DNA of 21,488 nt from a virus, in the IMG/VR virus record IMGVR_UViG_3300044613_001740, positions 1 to 21,488 of that record; one strand, written 5' to 3'. The position numbers and the translations under genes are program-made. Under the pieces are notes generated by a model, which was given only the letters and a program-made list of their open reading frames with translations, did not search any database and was not told the origin of the DNA. Below are positions 6,803 to 14,372 of this stretch, piece by piece. Within the stretch, counting starts at the first letter, position 1. Every line of letters starts with the position of its first letter.

Positions 6803-7783
6803 TTACTTAATTAAACCAGCTAACTTCTTAAATCTATTAGCCACTTGAGTTCCTTCAGAAATAATTGATTTCTTCGGAGCACTTGACTTTGTAGGTTTAG
6901 AAGCGAGTGATTCTTTTACAATAGTTTTAGGTTTTTTAGCAACATTCAAGTTTTCACCCAATGTAGCGTAAACCAATTTTACTTCTCTTAAAGATGCAGC
7001 TCTATCGAAATTTTCGATAACTTTCATCTTTTGACCTTCGTTGAGGTCGAAAGTTCTGAACAACTTGTTAGTGTAAAGAAGTTTTGCATTTAACAAATTT
7101 ACTTCGTTAATAGTTTTTTTCAAAGATTCAATAACTTGATAAGCTTCTTCAAGCGCATCATTATTTTCTTCTTCTTTCATTTCTTCTTCAGACATTTCTT
7201 CATCATCAGCCATTTCTTTTAAGGTTCTGATAATTTCGTTAATATCTAATTCTTCCTCTTCTTCGGTCATTTCGTCTGAATCGTAAGCCTCATAAGCTTC
7301 TTCATCTTTGGTCATTTCCTCGTCTTCGGCTTCTTCAGACATTTCTTCGTCATCACCCTCAAGGGCAGCTTCTAATTCAGCAATAATTGATTCAAGGTCA
7401 AGTTCGTCTTCTTCGGTGTCTTCTTCTTCGTCACCTGTTAAGTCGTAGTCTTCACCTTCTTCAGAATCCATGTCAAGTTCCATGTCAACATCCATGTTAG
7501 AATCCATGTCAGAATCCATTTCAGAATTCATTTCATCACCCATTTCAGAATCCATTTCATTAGACATCTCGTCTTTTTCCATTTCGGTCGTTGTAGCAGC
7601 CATTTCCTCTTCTTCTTCAGTCATCTCTTCGTCATCTTCTAACTCTTCAGCAAGTTTATGAGAAAGCATTGATTGTAGTTTTGGAGCAAAAGCTTCTTCA
7701 AGAGCCATTTTAGCGTTAGCTAATGCAGTTTCTTTAACAGCTTTAGCATCAGCGATTGCTTCTTTTAACAAATCTGATTTCAT
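6803..7783 (-). CDS. 22: Prohead core scaffolding protein, gp22-like
   Basis: 326 residues. The N-terminal helix (MKSDLLKEAIADAKAVKET) and the C-terminal helical region (EEAYQVIESLKKTINEVNLL, then a segment with LYTNKLFRTFDLNEGQKM) are typical of gp22-like scaffolds. The centre is an extreme acidic stretch of Glu/Asp/Met (runs of EMDSEM and EEEE). It sits immediately before gp23. In T4, gp22 forms the inner core and is degraded to peptides by gp21; LKE/A at residue 8 and the INE tripeptides are candidate cuts. AGGAG lies 7 nt before the ATG. Larger than T4 gp22 (about 269 residues) because of the acidic expansion. Confidence 0.93.
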   Translation of the reverse strand: MKSDLLKEAIADAKAVKETALANAKMALEEAFAPKLQSMLSHKLAEELEDDEEMTEEEEEMAATTTEMEKDEMSNEMDSEMGDEMNSEMDSDMDSNMDVDMELDMDSEEGEDYDLTGDEEEDTEEDELDLESIIAELEAALEGDDEEMSEEAEDEEMTKDEEAYEAYDSDEMTEEEEELDINEIIRTLKEMADDEEMSEEEMKEEENNDALEEAYQVIESLKKTINEVNLLNAKLLYTNKLFRTFDLNEGQKMKVIENFDRAASLREVKLVYATLGENLNVAKKPKTIVKESLASKPTKSSAPKKSIISEGTQVANRFKKLAGLIK

Positions 7784-7813
7784 TTGTTATCTCCTAAATT
7801 AATTTTTGGATAA

Positions 7814-7881
7814 TAAGATTATTAAGAATCTTAATAGAATATAATACTTTTAAATAAGTAAACCACTCATTAGAAAGTGGT
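7814..7881. other. Two hairpins in the 150-bp leader before the scaffold gene
   Basis: The gap 7784-7933 holds TAAGATT/AATCTTA (7814-7833) and ACCACT/AGTGGT (7862-7881). Neither has a good minus-strand T run, so they may be leader structures or a weak terminator for the bS21 transcript. No small gene was found in the gap. Confidence 0.35.
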
Positions 7882-7889
7882 ATTTTTGT

Positions 7890-7897
7890 AATAAATA
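7890..7897 (-). promoter_or_regulatory. Candidate late promoter element (one mismatch)
   Basis: TATTTATT on the coding strand, 106 nt before the scaffold start, in the longest gap of the head cluster. It differs from the octamer only at the last base. Confidence 0.35.
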
Positions 7898-7933
7898 TAG
7901 AAATTATTTTTAAAACGTTAAAGTGTTTACTAT

Positions 7934-8230
7934 TTACCCTTCACGGCGTCTACGAACCCACTCCGCTCTTATAGCAGCGTTTCGTTTTTCTCTTTTTACT
8001 GTGGTTGGTTTTTTGTATTCTTTATTATCACGAATATCGTCTAAAACTCCACTATCTTTCATAATGCGTTTCCACGCTCTAAGAGCAGCTTCTACATTTC
8101 CATTAATAACTTTTACACCATGTGCGTGCCCATAAAGATACATTTCTTGGCGTGGTGGTTTTTTCTTTTTATCGTTGTTACGATTATTTCTATCGTTGTT
8201 ACGATTTTGGTTTTTATTGTTTTCTTGCAT
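7934..8230 (-). CDS. bS21-like ribosomal protein
   Basis: 98 residues. Residues from about 38 onward match bacterial ribosomal protein bS21 closely: VEAALRAWKRIMKDSGVL, then an acidic/basic step, YKKPTTVKREKRNAA, and an Arg-rich end. The KPTT-K block is the family hallmark. The N-terminal 36 residues are an Asn/Lys-rich low-complexity extension absent from cellular bS21 (about 64-71 residues). Phage-encoded bS21 is known in several large phages and is thought to enter host ribosomes. In Flavobacteriia, bS21 helps mask the anti-Shine-Dalgarno sequence, so a phage version could alter translation preference; that is inference. It lies between the 128-residue gene and gp22. Confidence 0.88.
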   Translation of the reverse strand: MQENNKNQNRNNDRNNRNNDKKKKPPRQEMYLYGHAHGVKVINGNVEAALRAWKRIMKDSGVLDDIRDNKEYKKPTTVKREKRNAAIRAEWVRRRREG

Positions 8231-8239
8231 AACTTTTAA

Positions 8240-8626
8240 TTAATATATAGGCCCTCTATTTCCTTTTTTCATAGAAATTGCCCATTTTTGTAACATTTTT
8301 TTTATATCAGATGGAAGTTGTTTATCATGAATTTTTATATCACCATTATTACTAATGTGTGCAATGGTTTTATAAGAATCGTTTTCTTCTTCGGCTCTAT
8401 TCCAAACAGTTAACCCATTACCCATATATCCAGAACCAATATCATATTTTTTACCTTCATATATATTTGATTCCGTTAAAATATCCAATCCATCTTTAAA
8501 GTCAGACATTAAGTTACCCAATTGTCTTTGTTTTGATGGTGAAATTTTTTTTATTCTATTCAAGTTTTTTTTAATTAAACTACTAAACTCGAAAGAAATG
8601 CTTTGTATAATGTCATTTTCGTTCAT
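8240..8626 (-). CDS. Conserved hypothetical protein in the prohead core cluster
   Basis: 128 residues. The first half is helical and charged (SFEFSSLIKKNLNRIKKISP). The second half begins YDIGSGYMGNGLTVWNRAEE and continues with IAHISNNGDIKIHDKQLP, a compact alpha/beta module of the sort that recurs in T4-like phage virion proteins. The start codon overlaps the stop of the 553-residue gene as TAATG, implying translational coupling. No catalytic motif. Its place in the gp21-to-gp22 interval suggests a core or internal head protein, but this is inference. Confidence 0.75.
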   Translation of the reverse strand: MNENDIIQSISFEFSSLIKKNLNRIKKISPSKQRQLGNLMSDFKDGLDILTESNIYEGKKYDIGSGYMGNGLTVWNRAEEENDSYKTIAHISNNGDIKIHDKQLPSDIKKMLQKWAISMKKGNRGPIY

Positions 8627-10287
8627 TACTTACCCATTAAAGTTTTTAACAACATTGAAGTTTTATTAATTTTTGACTCAACAAGTTTAAGTTCATTGGG
8701 AGCGTGTTTCATTACATCACCATTTGGTAATTCTATGTTGTAGTATTTTTCATCATCAGCACCATCTTCTTTGTCTAATGATTTAACAACACCAACACCG
8801 CCATGAGACATTTCTACTTTATCACCAACTTTAAAGTGAGATTCGTTTACTGATTCATAAAAAAGATTAGACATCATATCTTTAAGTTTTGGATTTCTAA
8901 AATCACCCTTAAACTTTTCTAATGCTCTTTTTGCTTTTAATGCATTTTTAACAGAAACTACAAAGTATCCAGATTGAACACCACCTTTTTTCTTAGCTGC
9001 TAACATAACTTGTGTTCTTTCACCAGCTCCCATTTGATTACCCATTGGGTCAATTATGGTGTATTTTTCTTCGTTTAGTGATGAAACTGATTCTTTCACA
9101 TATTTCATAGATGAATTAGAACCATCGGTAAAGAATACATTCTCACCATCAATCATTTTTACTTTTCTTTTGAATGGTCCTTTTTTACCTAAAGCTGCTT
9201 CCCAATGAGGGTTATTAACAACCTTAACCATTTTACCAACTTCAATTTCTTCGTTTACTGATTCAAATTTCATATCTTTTGATTGTCCCGGTCTAGCACT
9301 ATGTGTATTGAATAGAACATATTTACCATTATCCAAAATAACAGCAAATCCAAAATCACTATCATACGCCACATTTGTAACTTTTCTACCCTTCATTATG
9401 TAATTAAGGTTTTTATTATCACTAAATACTTCGTTTACTGATTCAAGTTTTAAATTTCTTTGTGCATTAACTAATCCATTAATAATAGATTTTAAACCAC
9501 CTTTAACTCCATCAGTATCTTTAGCTTGAACTCTTTTATCCAAAATTTTGGTGTTCATCTTTAAGAAGTTGATGATTGCGTTTTCAACAGCGTTCCACTT
9601 AATTTCTTCTTCGTTTACTGATTCATCTTTTTTTGCTCTCAATGCAGCCAAGTCAGATGCTTCAATTTCACCATCACCATCAACATCAAGTTTGTGTTGG
9701 TCACCTTTAAGTTCTTCTCTTTTTAACAAAGAAGTTAACTTCATAGATTCGTTAGCAAACTTTTTAGCATTTTCTTTATCTTCAGCATCAACACCGGTTA
9801 CTTTGAATGATTTACCATCAACTTCAAATGAATCTTTATTAGCAGCAATTGCTCTAGCTCTTTCTGCTCCAAACTCATTACCTTCTTTGATTTCGTAATA
9901 TTTACCAAGAACTTCTCCAATTTCATCATAAGCTGATTCTAATCGTTGTTGCAATTGAACTACTTCGTTTATAGAATTTGAGAATACTTTGTAAGATTCG
10001 TTCATTGATTTCATATGTCTTTGAACAGTTACTCTATCAAACCAATCACCAGTTTCTTTAATAGTTAAAGAGCTTGCGCTTTCAACAATATTTTTGATAT
10101 TTTCGTGAATTTCAGACAAATTTCCTTTGTGAGAAATCATTTCACCTAGCTGATGATATGAAGCAACGGCTTCAAGAAATGCTCGTTTTTCTTCGTTGGT
10201 CATTCCTTTTTCATTCTCTTTCTCACCGATGTTCATTCTACGGTAGTCGAGATTTTGAGATTCTTTAATTAAGTTTTTTAATTTCAT
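8626..10287 (-). CDS. Modular ESVNE-punctuated protein, putative prohead-core polyprotein (short form)
   Basis: 553 residues. Begins MKLKNLIKE, short and ending in I-x-E like a capsid-targeting leader. Modules in order: helical region 10-108 ending SINE; helix to 135 (IKE); EGNEF module 136 to about 185 (FEVDGKSFKVTG); an EF-hand/dockerin-like loop DVDGDGEIEASD at 201-212; then segments ending at Glu226, Glu286, Glu346, Glu406 and Glu482, each closed by ESVNE or ESVSSLNE. The segments 227-286, 287-346 and 347-406 are each exactly 60 residues, without obvious mutual similarity. Residues 347-406 and 483-553 look like small KOW/SH3-type barrels (VGKMVKVV, VGDKVEMSHGGVGVV). ATGA overlap with gp21 implies coupled expression with the protease. 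GGAG precedes the start. Function inferred: processed internal head proteins. Confidence 0.85.
   Translation of the reverse strand: MKLKNLIKESQNLDYRRMNIGEKENEKGMTNEEKRAFLEAVASYHQLGEMISHKGNLSEIHENIKNIVESASSLTIKETGDWFDRVTVQRHMKSMNESYKVFSNSINEVVQLQQRLESAYDEIGEVLGKYYEIKEGNEFGAERARAIAANKDSFEVDGKSFKVTGVDAEDKENAKKFANESMKLTSLLKREELKGDQHKLDVDGDGEIEASDLAALRAKKDESVNEEEIKWNAVENAIINFLKMNTKILDKRVQAKDTDGVKGGLKSIINGLVNAQRNLKLESVNEVFSDNKNLNYIMKGRKVTNVAYDSDFGFAVILDNGKYVLFNTHSARPGQSKDMKFESVNEEIEVGKMVKVVNNPHWEAALGKKGPFKRKVKMIDGENVFFTDGSNSSMKYVKESVSSLNEEKYTIIDPMGNQMGAGERTQVMLAAKKKGGVQSGYFVVSVKNALKAKRALEKFKGDFRNPKLKDMMSNLFYESVNESHFKVGDKVEMSHGGVGVVKSLDKEDGADDEKYYNIELPNGDVMKHAPNELKLVESKINKTSMLLKTLMGK
8842..9624 (-). 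repeat. ESVNE-encoding 15-bp joints, short polyprotein
   Basis: Exact GAATCAGTAAACGAA (coding strand) at plus positions 8842-8856, 9250-9264, 9430-9444 and 9610-9624, plus an expanded version at 9070-9093 (ESVSSLNE). The start points 9070, 9250, 9430 and 9610 are exactly 180 bp apart. The codons are identical in all exact copies, including AAC for Asn in an AT-rich genome. Confidence 0.92.
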
Positions 10288-10928
10288 GATTTTACTCCAA
10301 AGTCACATTCACAATATCCACCAACTTCACAAATAATGTCTCTCATGATTGTGTTGGCTTTTATGTATTTATAAGTATTTAATTTTTTAGTAACACCTTC
10401 TTTGATGATACCTTCATTTGTTGGCGATAAGAAAGCGCCATGGGTAGATGGGTTAGAGACAAAATCCCAGCAAATCAAATCAAAATCATTTTCAACTGCT
10501 ACAGTATCTTCGCCAATTTGTTTTACTGACCCCATACCTCTTGATGAGATACCAACAGTACATCCCGCTTTAATAATTTCTTTAAGAATATTTCCAGCTG
10601 GAGTATTTAATATTTCAACCGTACCTACAACATCATCACCATTCCAATATACTTCACGAACAATATGCGATGTGTTTTTTAATTCTACAACAGCAGATTC
10701 AGGATGGTCTAATTCACCATATGCACGATTTTGTTTAATTTCTCTACCTTTGTATTTTTCAACTTCTCTTTCAAGAATGTTTTTAGGATATACTCTACCA
10801 TTTTGGTTTTTAGCGTTTGCTCTTTGCAATACACCCTTTACCAAAAAACGACCTGACTTATCCTCAGCCTCTTTAAGCATAGTCGGTGTTACTTCAAACA
10901 CCATTACATCCATGAGTAATTGCTTCAT
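10284..10928 (-). CDS. 21: Prohead core protease, gp21-like
   Basis: 214 residues from ATG 10928. Herpesvirus-assemblin-like serine protease of T4 prohead type: RANAKNQNGRVYP near the N-terminus, the GELDHPES box with catalytic His75, and GISSRGMGS with the nucleophile at Ser128 or Ser129, followed by FDLICWDFVSNPSTHGA. In T4 this enzyme digests the scaffold and trims head proteins after hydrophobic-x-Glu. The C-terminal tail contains IIKE/G at Glu177, a possible self-cleavage point. I preferred the ATG overlapping the upstream stop (TAATG, GGGAG upstream) over an in-frame TTG at 10940. The downstream polyprotein overlaps by 4 nt. Confidence 0.95.
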   Translation of the reverse strand: MKQLLMDVMVFEVTPTMLKEAEDKSGRFLVKGVLQRANAKNQNGRVYPKNILEREVEKYKGREIKQNRAYGELDHPESAVVELKNTSHIVREVYWNGDDVVGTVEILNTPAGNILKEIIKAGCTVGISSRGMGSVKQIGEDTVAVENDFDLICWDFVSNPSTHGAFLSPTNEGIIKEGVTKKLNTYKYIKANTIMRDIICEVGGYCECDFGVKS

Positions 10929-11068
10929 TATTTCTCCCAAACTTGTCTTTTACGGTATAAATCAAAAAAAATTCGTGCTATTTCTCTACGAATCATTAAT
11001 CTGATAGTCTCAAGGTCATTAACCTCAAGAGACTCATTAATATTTTTTTTGTTACAACCACAACCCAT
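10928..11068 (-). CDS. Small protein between core genes and the protease
   Basis: 46 residues: starts MGCGCNKKNINESLEV, then a helix (LETIRLMIRREIARIFFDLY) and a basic end RKRQVWEK. It fits tightly: its ATG is 1 nt after the stop of the 166-residue gene, and its stop overlaps the gp21 ATG as TAATG, which supports it as real. It carries two Cys in CGC and an INE/S tripeptide at residue 12 that matches the suspected protease site. Position resembles T4 gene 68, but size and sequence do not let me claim homology. Confidence 0.72.
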   Translation of the reverse strand: MGCGCNKKNINESLEVNDLETIRLMIRREIARIFFDLYRKRQVWEK

Positions 11069-11069
11069 A

Positions 11070-11570
11070 TTATGCACCTAATTCTTTAATGTTACGAGAA
11101 ATTTTTAACATTCTTTCAGAAATTTTTCCAAAACGAATTTTTGTTGATTCCCAAAAATGTCCTTGGCTTACTCCCATTTCTGTTTTTAATTTAGAATTTT
11201 GGTTTATAAGTTGTTCTACTTCGTATAATTTACGATTGATTTCTTTAATAGCCAAATTAACCTTTTTCTTGGCCGACATTGACTCATCTTTTTTGTATGC
11301 TCTATAAGTAGCCTCAATCAAACTCTCTAATTTAGATTCTAATTTAGAAACTGATTCAAAATGTTGTTTTGATTTTTTAGATTTTTTATAACCTAATACT
11401 TCAATATGGTCATTGTCCATATCATCTTCACTTTTAGCAAAAGCTCGTGGAGTTCTTGGTGGACCAGCACCACCATCAAGGTTTGCTGTTACATTTGCTT
11501 CTTCAATTTCTTTTTCGGATTCCAATTGTTTAAATTTAGATTCCAATTGTTCCATTAAAAATTTAGACAT
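11070..11570 (-). CDS. Coiled-coil protein, putative prohead core component
   Basis: 166 residues. Starts MSKFLMEQLESKFKQLESEK, then a conserved loop TANLDGGAGPPRTPRAFA, then long charged helices (FESVSKLESKLESLIEATYR; YEVEQLINQNSKL) to the end. High Lys/Glu content and predicted coiled coil fit a core or scaffold partner. It lies between gp20 and gp21, where T4 encodes the small core proteins gp67 and gp68. No sequence match to them can be claimed by eye. One nucleotide separates it from the upstream stop. Confidence 0.75.
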   Translation of the reverse strand: MSKFLMEQLESKFKQLESEKEIEEANVTANLDGGAGPPRTPRAFAKSEDDMDNDHIEVLGYKKSKKSKQHFESVSKLESKLESLIEATYRAYKKDESMSAKKKVNLAIKEINRKLYEVEQLINQNSKLKTEMGVSQGHFWESTKIRFGKISERMLKISRNIKELGA

Positions 11571-11571
11571 T

Positions 11572-12408
11572 TTAACCCTTTTTTAATTCGTGTAAAAGCT
11601 CGTGGTATCTTAACAACGAAAGAACTTGATTTTCGCTGATAACTTTTGATGATGTAATATTATCCATAAGGTTTATCGTTTCATTTAATTTGATTTGTGT
11701 AACCTTATCGCTAATTTTTAATTTATTAAATTCAGTTTTTAATTTTTTAACCTCTAACAATACAAACTTTCTTAATTTATCAGAATTGTCTACATTATTG
11801 ATATAATTACGAAGAATTGTTTTTTGAGATTCTGAAAGAATTGTATATTTTGAGTTAAATGAATCAATTAAAAACTTATATGCTAGCATACGCACTTCTT
11901 TAGGTTGTGATAAGTATTCTTTATCAGAAGTTTCAGTTACAATTTCAACATCATTTTTAGTGATAATTTCCAAAATCACATTTTTGCATTCAACATATTC
12001 TTTAGGTGATACTGATTGAGTATGTTCAAACATTTTATAAACGGATGCCATTTCGCGATAATTTGATACGCGATATTTAAAAAAATCTTCCATGACAAAC
12101 GACTCTTTAATTGATTTAATTAAATTATACTTTTGTCTACGGAGGATTCCATCATTTAAATTTGTTCTTTCGTGAAGAATAATATTTACAAATTCTTGAG
12201 CTTTATATTGCGTATCAAAATTTTCTTTTGTTAAAGCTTGATACATTTTTAACTCTTTAGAAAGCTCAGTTCCTCTTTTAAAGTGTTTTTTAATAACTTC
12301 TAACGCGAGAGAATCCTTTCCGGCCAAAGTATCCGATGCAATTTGTCTTACAAGTAATTCAAATAAAATACCTGTATTTTTAAACTTGCTGTGTTTAAGT
12401 TTATTCAT
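11572..12408 (-). CDS. Conserved hypothetical protein downstream of the portal gene
   Basis: 278 residues, mostly alpha-helical. Starts MNKLKHSKFKNTGILFELLV, then RQIASDTLAGKDS and many Lys/Glu helices (KKLKTEFNKLKISDKVTQIK). The KFKNTGILFELLVRQ block is the sort of N-terminus I associate with conserved T4-like marine phage head-cluster proteins, but no function is known to me. It has no signal peptide or membrane segment. It begins 28 nt after a candidate promoter octamer and opens the transcript of core genes and protease, so a role in prohead assembly is likely but inferred. Confidence 0.78.
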   Translation of the reverse strand: MNKLKHSKFKNTGILFELLVRQIASDTLAGKDSLALEVIKKHFKRGTELSKELKMYQALTKENFDTQYKAQEFVNIILHERTNLNDGILRRQKYNLIKSIKESFVMEDFFKYRVSNYREMASVYKMFEHTQSVSPKEYVECKNVILEIITKNDVEIVTETSDKEYLSQPKEVRMLAYKFLIDSFNSKYTILSESQKTILRNYINNVDNSDKLRKFVLLEVKKLKTEFNKLKISDKVTQIKLNETINLMDNITSSKVISENQVLSLLRYHELLHELKKG

Positions 12409-12436
12409 TCCAAACTTTCTAATTATTGTTCTACTT

Positions 12437-12444
12437 TATAAATA
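12437..12444 (-). promoter_or_regulatory. Candidate late promoter element
   Basis: Exact TATTTATA on the coding strand (within CTATATTTATAAAG) in the 39-bp gap between gp20 and the 278-residue gene, 28 nt before the start. Confidence 0.48.
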
Positions 12445-12447
12445 TAG

Positions 12448-14301
12448 TTAAATTACATCATCCAATAACTTTGACTCATCCATCATACCAACTTCTTGTT
12501 TGAAATTATCGTCTTTCAACGATTCAAGTATAATTGAAGATGATTTAAGTTTTTTGTTTCTTAAAGATACTTTTAAAGCATTGCTAGATTCGGTAGCAAA
12601 TGCTGAATTTTTAAATTTATGAAAAGTAGAATCCCTACCAATATCAGTTTTTGCACCCAACGGGTCTCTACCAAAATTATTTTCATCAGTTCCAAATGTT
12701 CCACCTTCAGTAGGCCGACCAGCGCCAGGCTGACCCCCTTCTTCAGACCCACCCTCCTGTTCATCTTGGAGATTAAGAGCAGCAAGGTCATGTGGTGTTC
12801 CAAACGATTCTCCTGTCTTAACAGGATCATTACCCTCATTGGTAATTTGCTCTTGTCTAAACGTAAGTTTAAGGTCGTTAATAACTTTACCTTGTTCTAT
12901 CTTCCATTCATCATCTGACATATTAAAAATGTTTTTATACATCCATTCTTGAGATATCATTTTAAGGTCTTTCATATCACGAACTAAAGTAACTTTTTCC
13001 GACCACAAGGCGGCTTTCTCTTGTTCGTAGATAATAGATGGATTTGTAAGTTCTAACTCAAAATTAACAAGGTCTTCATTTTCATATCCTTGTGAGTAAA
13101 GATGAACAATTGCAATTTTTGTAAGTTCTGATAAAACAATCCTTTGCACTCTTTCAACAGTTCTTGCAAATCTGATGTCTTGTTGAGCAAGTGTTGCCTT
13201 ACCTTCCACACCCTCTTCATATCCGATAAATGCTTTAGGAACCTTTAAAGCAGCCATCATTCTATTTTTTAGGTATTCAATATCATCAATACCACCAAAT
13301 TCCATACCACTTAAAGAATCAATTTCAGTTCCACTTTGACCACCACGAACTGGTAGGTAGTAATCCTCCAGCATATTCATCAAGTTAAATTTAAGATTGT
13401 AATCGCCTGTATTTTGGTCAAGATATGGAATCTTTTTCATTTGGTCAATGATGGCTCGCATATGATTATCAACCTCGGATGGTGGGATATTACCTACATC
13501 AATTTTAAATACTCGTTTTTCAGGCGCTCTCATGATTCGATGAATCATCATAGCATCTTCCATAAGAGTTAATTGTTTCCAAGTTTTTCTAGCACCTTCT
13601 AACAAAGAACGACCATATGGTAGGAAATTCGTATCAGCCATTAAACGAAAATGCGCAATCTGATAGAATTCAAAGTAATGTCCAGAGCTTTTTGTATTAG
13701 CTGAATAAGGACTTGACATGGATGATAACTTAAACCGAACTTCATATGGATTTTCTTCATTAAAACCCTCTTCTCGTTCAATTTCGTATGCTGATAATGG
13801 TGACACATTTACAATACCAATTCCTTCTTCAATGTCAAGATGTAAATAATAATCACCATACTTGTTCATACCACGAATCCAAGACCAAAGGTTGAATTCA
13901 ATGTTTAATACATCGTAAAATAAGTTGTGAAGAATTTTTTTAATGTTTTCATCGGAAGATTTAATACGAATTACATCACCCATGTCGTTTTTCAAAGTGC
14001 ACTCATCCGAATAAATATCTAAAATAGATGCGATAATAGAATCTTTATCCATCGCCTCATAATCCGTATATAATTCTAATTTGTTTGAGTGGTAATTGAA
14101 TTGGTTATTATAAGTTTCCCAATTTCTACGAGATGTGTGCATACGACCATATCTATCGTAATATGATGTGCCACGAATATTACCAGATGATTGTAGTCTC
14201 TGCGTATCTATGGCTTGTGTCCTACCCTTACCAATTCGTCTTACAACGACTTGGGTAGCGAATAGTTTTCTAAGCCTTCCAAATAATGATGTATCTGCCA
14301 T
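12448..14301 (-). CDS. 20: Portal vertex protein, gp20-like
   Basis: 617 residues (T4 gp20 is about 524). Typical blocks: IIASILDIYSDECTLKND near residue 90, FRLMADTNFLPYGRSLLEGA, YYLPVRGGQSGTEIDSL, and GIDDIEYLKNRMMAALKVPK followed by FIGYEEG and ARTVERVQRIVLSEL. The portal is a dodecameric ring at one vertex that docks terminase and starts prohead assembly. The extra length is at the C-terminus: a Gly/Glu-rich flexible tail (DEQEGGSEEGGQPGAG) and a final charged helix ending LLDDVI. It follows gp17 directly, whereas T4 has tail genes 18 and 19 between them. No clear SD; AAAAAAAAT precedes the ATG. Confidence 0.96.
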   Translation of the reverse strand: MADTSLFGRLRKLFATQVVVRRIGKGRTQAIDTQRLQSSGNIRGTSYYDRYGRMHTSRRNWETYNNQFNYHSNKLELYTDYEAMDKDSIIASILDIYSDECTLKNDMGDVIRIKSSDENIKKILHNLFYDVLNIEFNLWSWIRGMNKYGDYYLHLDIEEGIGIVNVSPLSAYEIEREEGFNEENPYEVRFKLSSMSSPYSANTKSSGHYFEFYQIAHFRLMADTNFLPYGRSLLEGARKTWKQLTLMEDAMMIHRIMRAPEKRVFKIDVGNIPPSEVDNHMRAIIDQMKKIPYLDQNTGDYNLKFNLMNMLEDYYLPVRGGQSGTEIDSLSGMEFGGIDDIEYLKNRMMAALKVPKAFIGYEEGVEGKATLAQQDIRFARTVERVQRIVLSELTKIAIVHLYSQGYENEDLVNFELELTNPSIIYEQEKAALWSEKVTLVRDMKDLKMISQEWMYKNIFNMSDDEWKIEQGKVINDLKLTFRQEQITNEGNDPVKTGESFGTPHDLAALNLQDEQEGGSEEGGQPGAGRPTEGGTFGTDENNFGRDPLGAKTDIGRDSTFHKFKNSAFATESSNALKVSLRNKKLKSSSIILESLKDDNFKQEVGMMDESKLLDDVI

Positions 14302-14338
14302 ATTTTTTTTCTAAATGAAAATGTGTCCTTTTACAAAG

Positions 14339-14346
14339 TATAAATA
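14339..14346 (-). promoter_or_regulatory. Candidate late promoter element
   Basis: Exact TATTTATA (within GTATATTTATACTT, itself nearly palindromic) in the 71-bp gap between gp17 and gp20, 37 nt before the gp20 start. Confidence 0.48.
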
Positions 14347-14372
14347 TACAAAAAATAAAGTTAAATACCAAA

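Noticed and set aside
8842-9624. CRISPR-like array (15-bp repeats at even spacing)
   Set aside because: The repeats lie in frame inside a coding sequence, are too short, the intervening 165 bp is far too long for spacers, and no cas genes are near.
10370-10377. TACTTATA octamer variant inside the gp21 gene as promoter for the short polyprotein
   Set aside because: It lies in coding sequence for NTYKYIK, differs from the consensus by one base, and the polyprotein is already coupled to gp21 by ATGA overlap.
10929-10940. TTG start at 10940 for the gp21 gene, adding four residues
   Set aside because: The ATG at 10928 overlaps the upstream stop as TAATG with GGGAG in front, and begins with the MKQLL-type start expected for this family.
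12573-12839. 88-residue minus-strand frame inside the portal gene
   Set aside because: It is an out-of-frame shadow of the gp20 C-terminal tail with no recognisable protein features.
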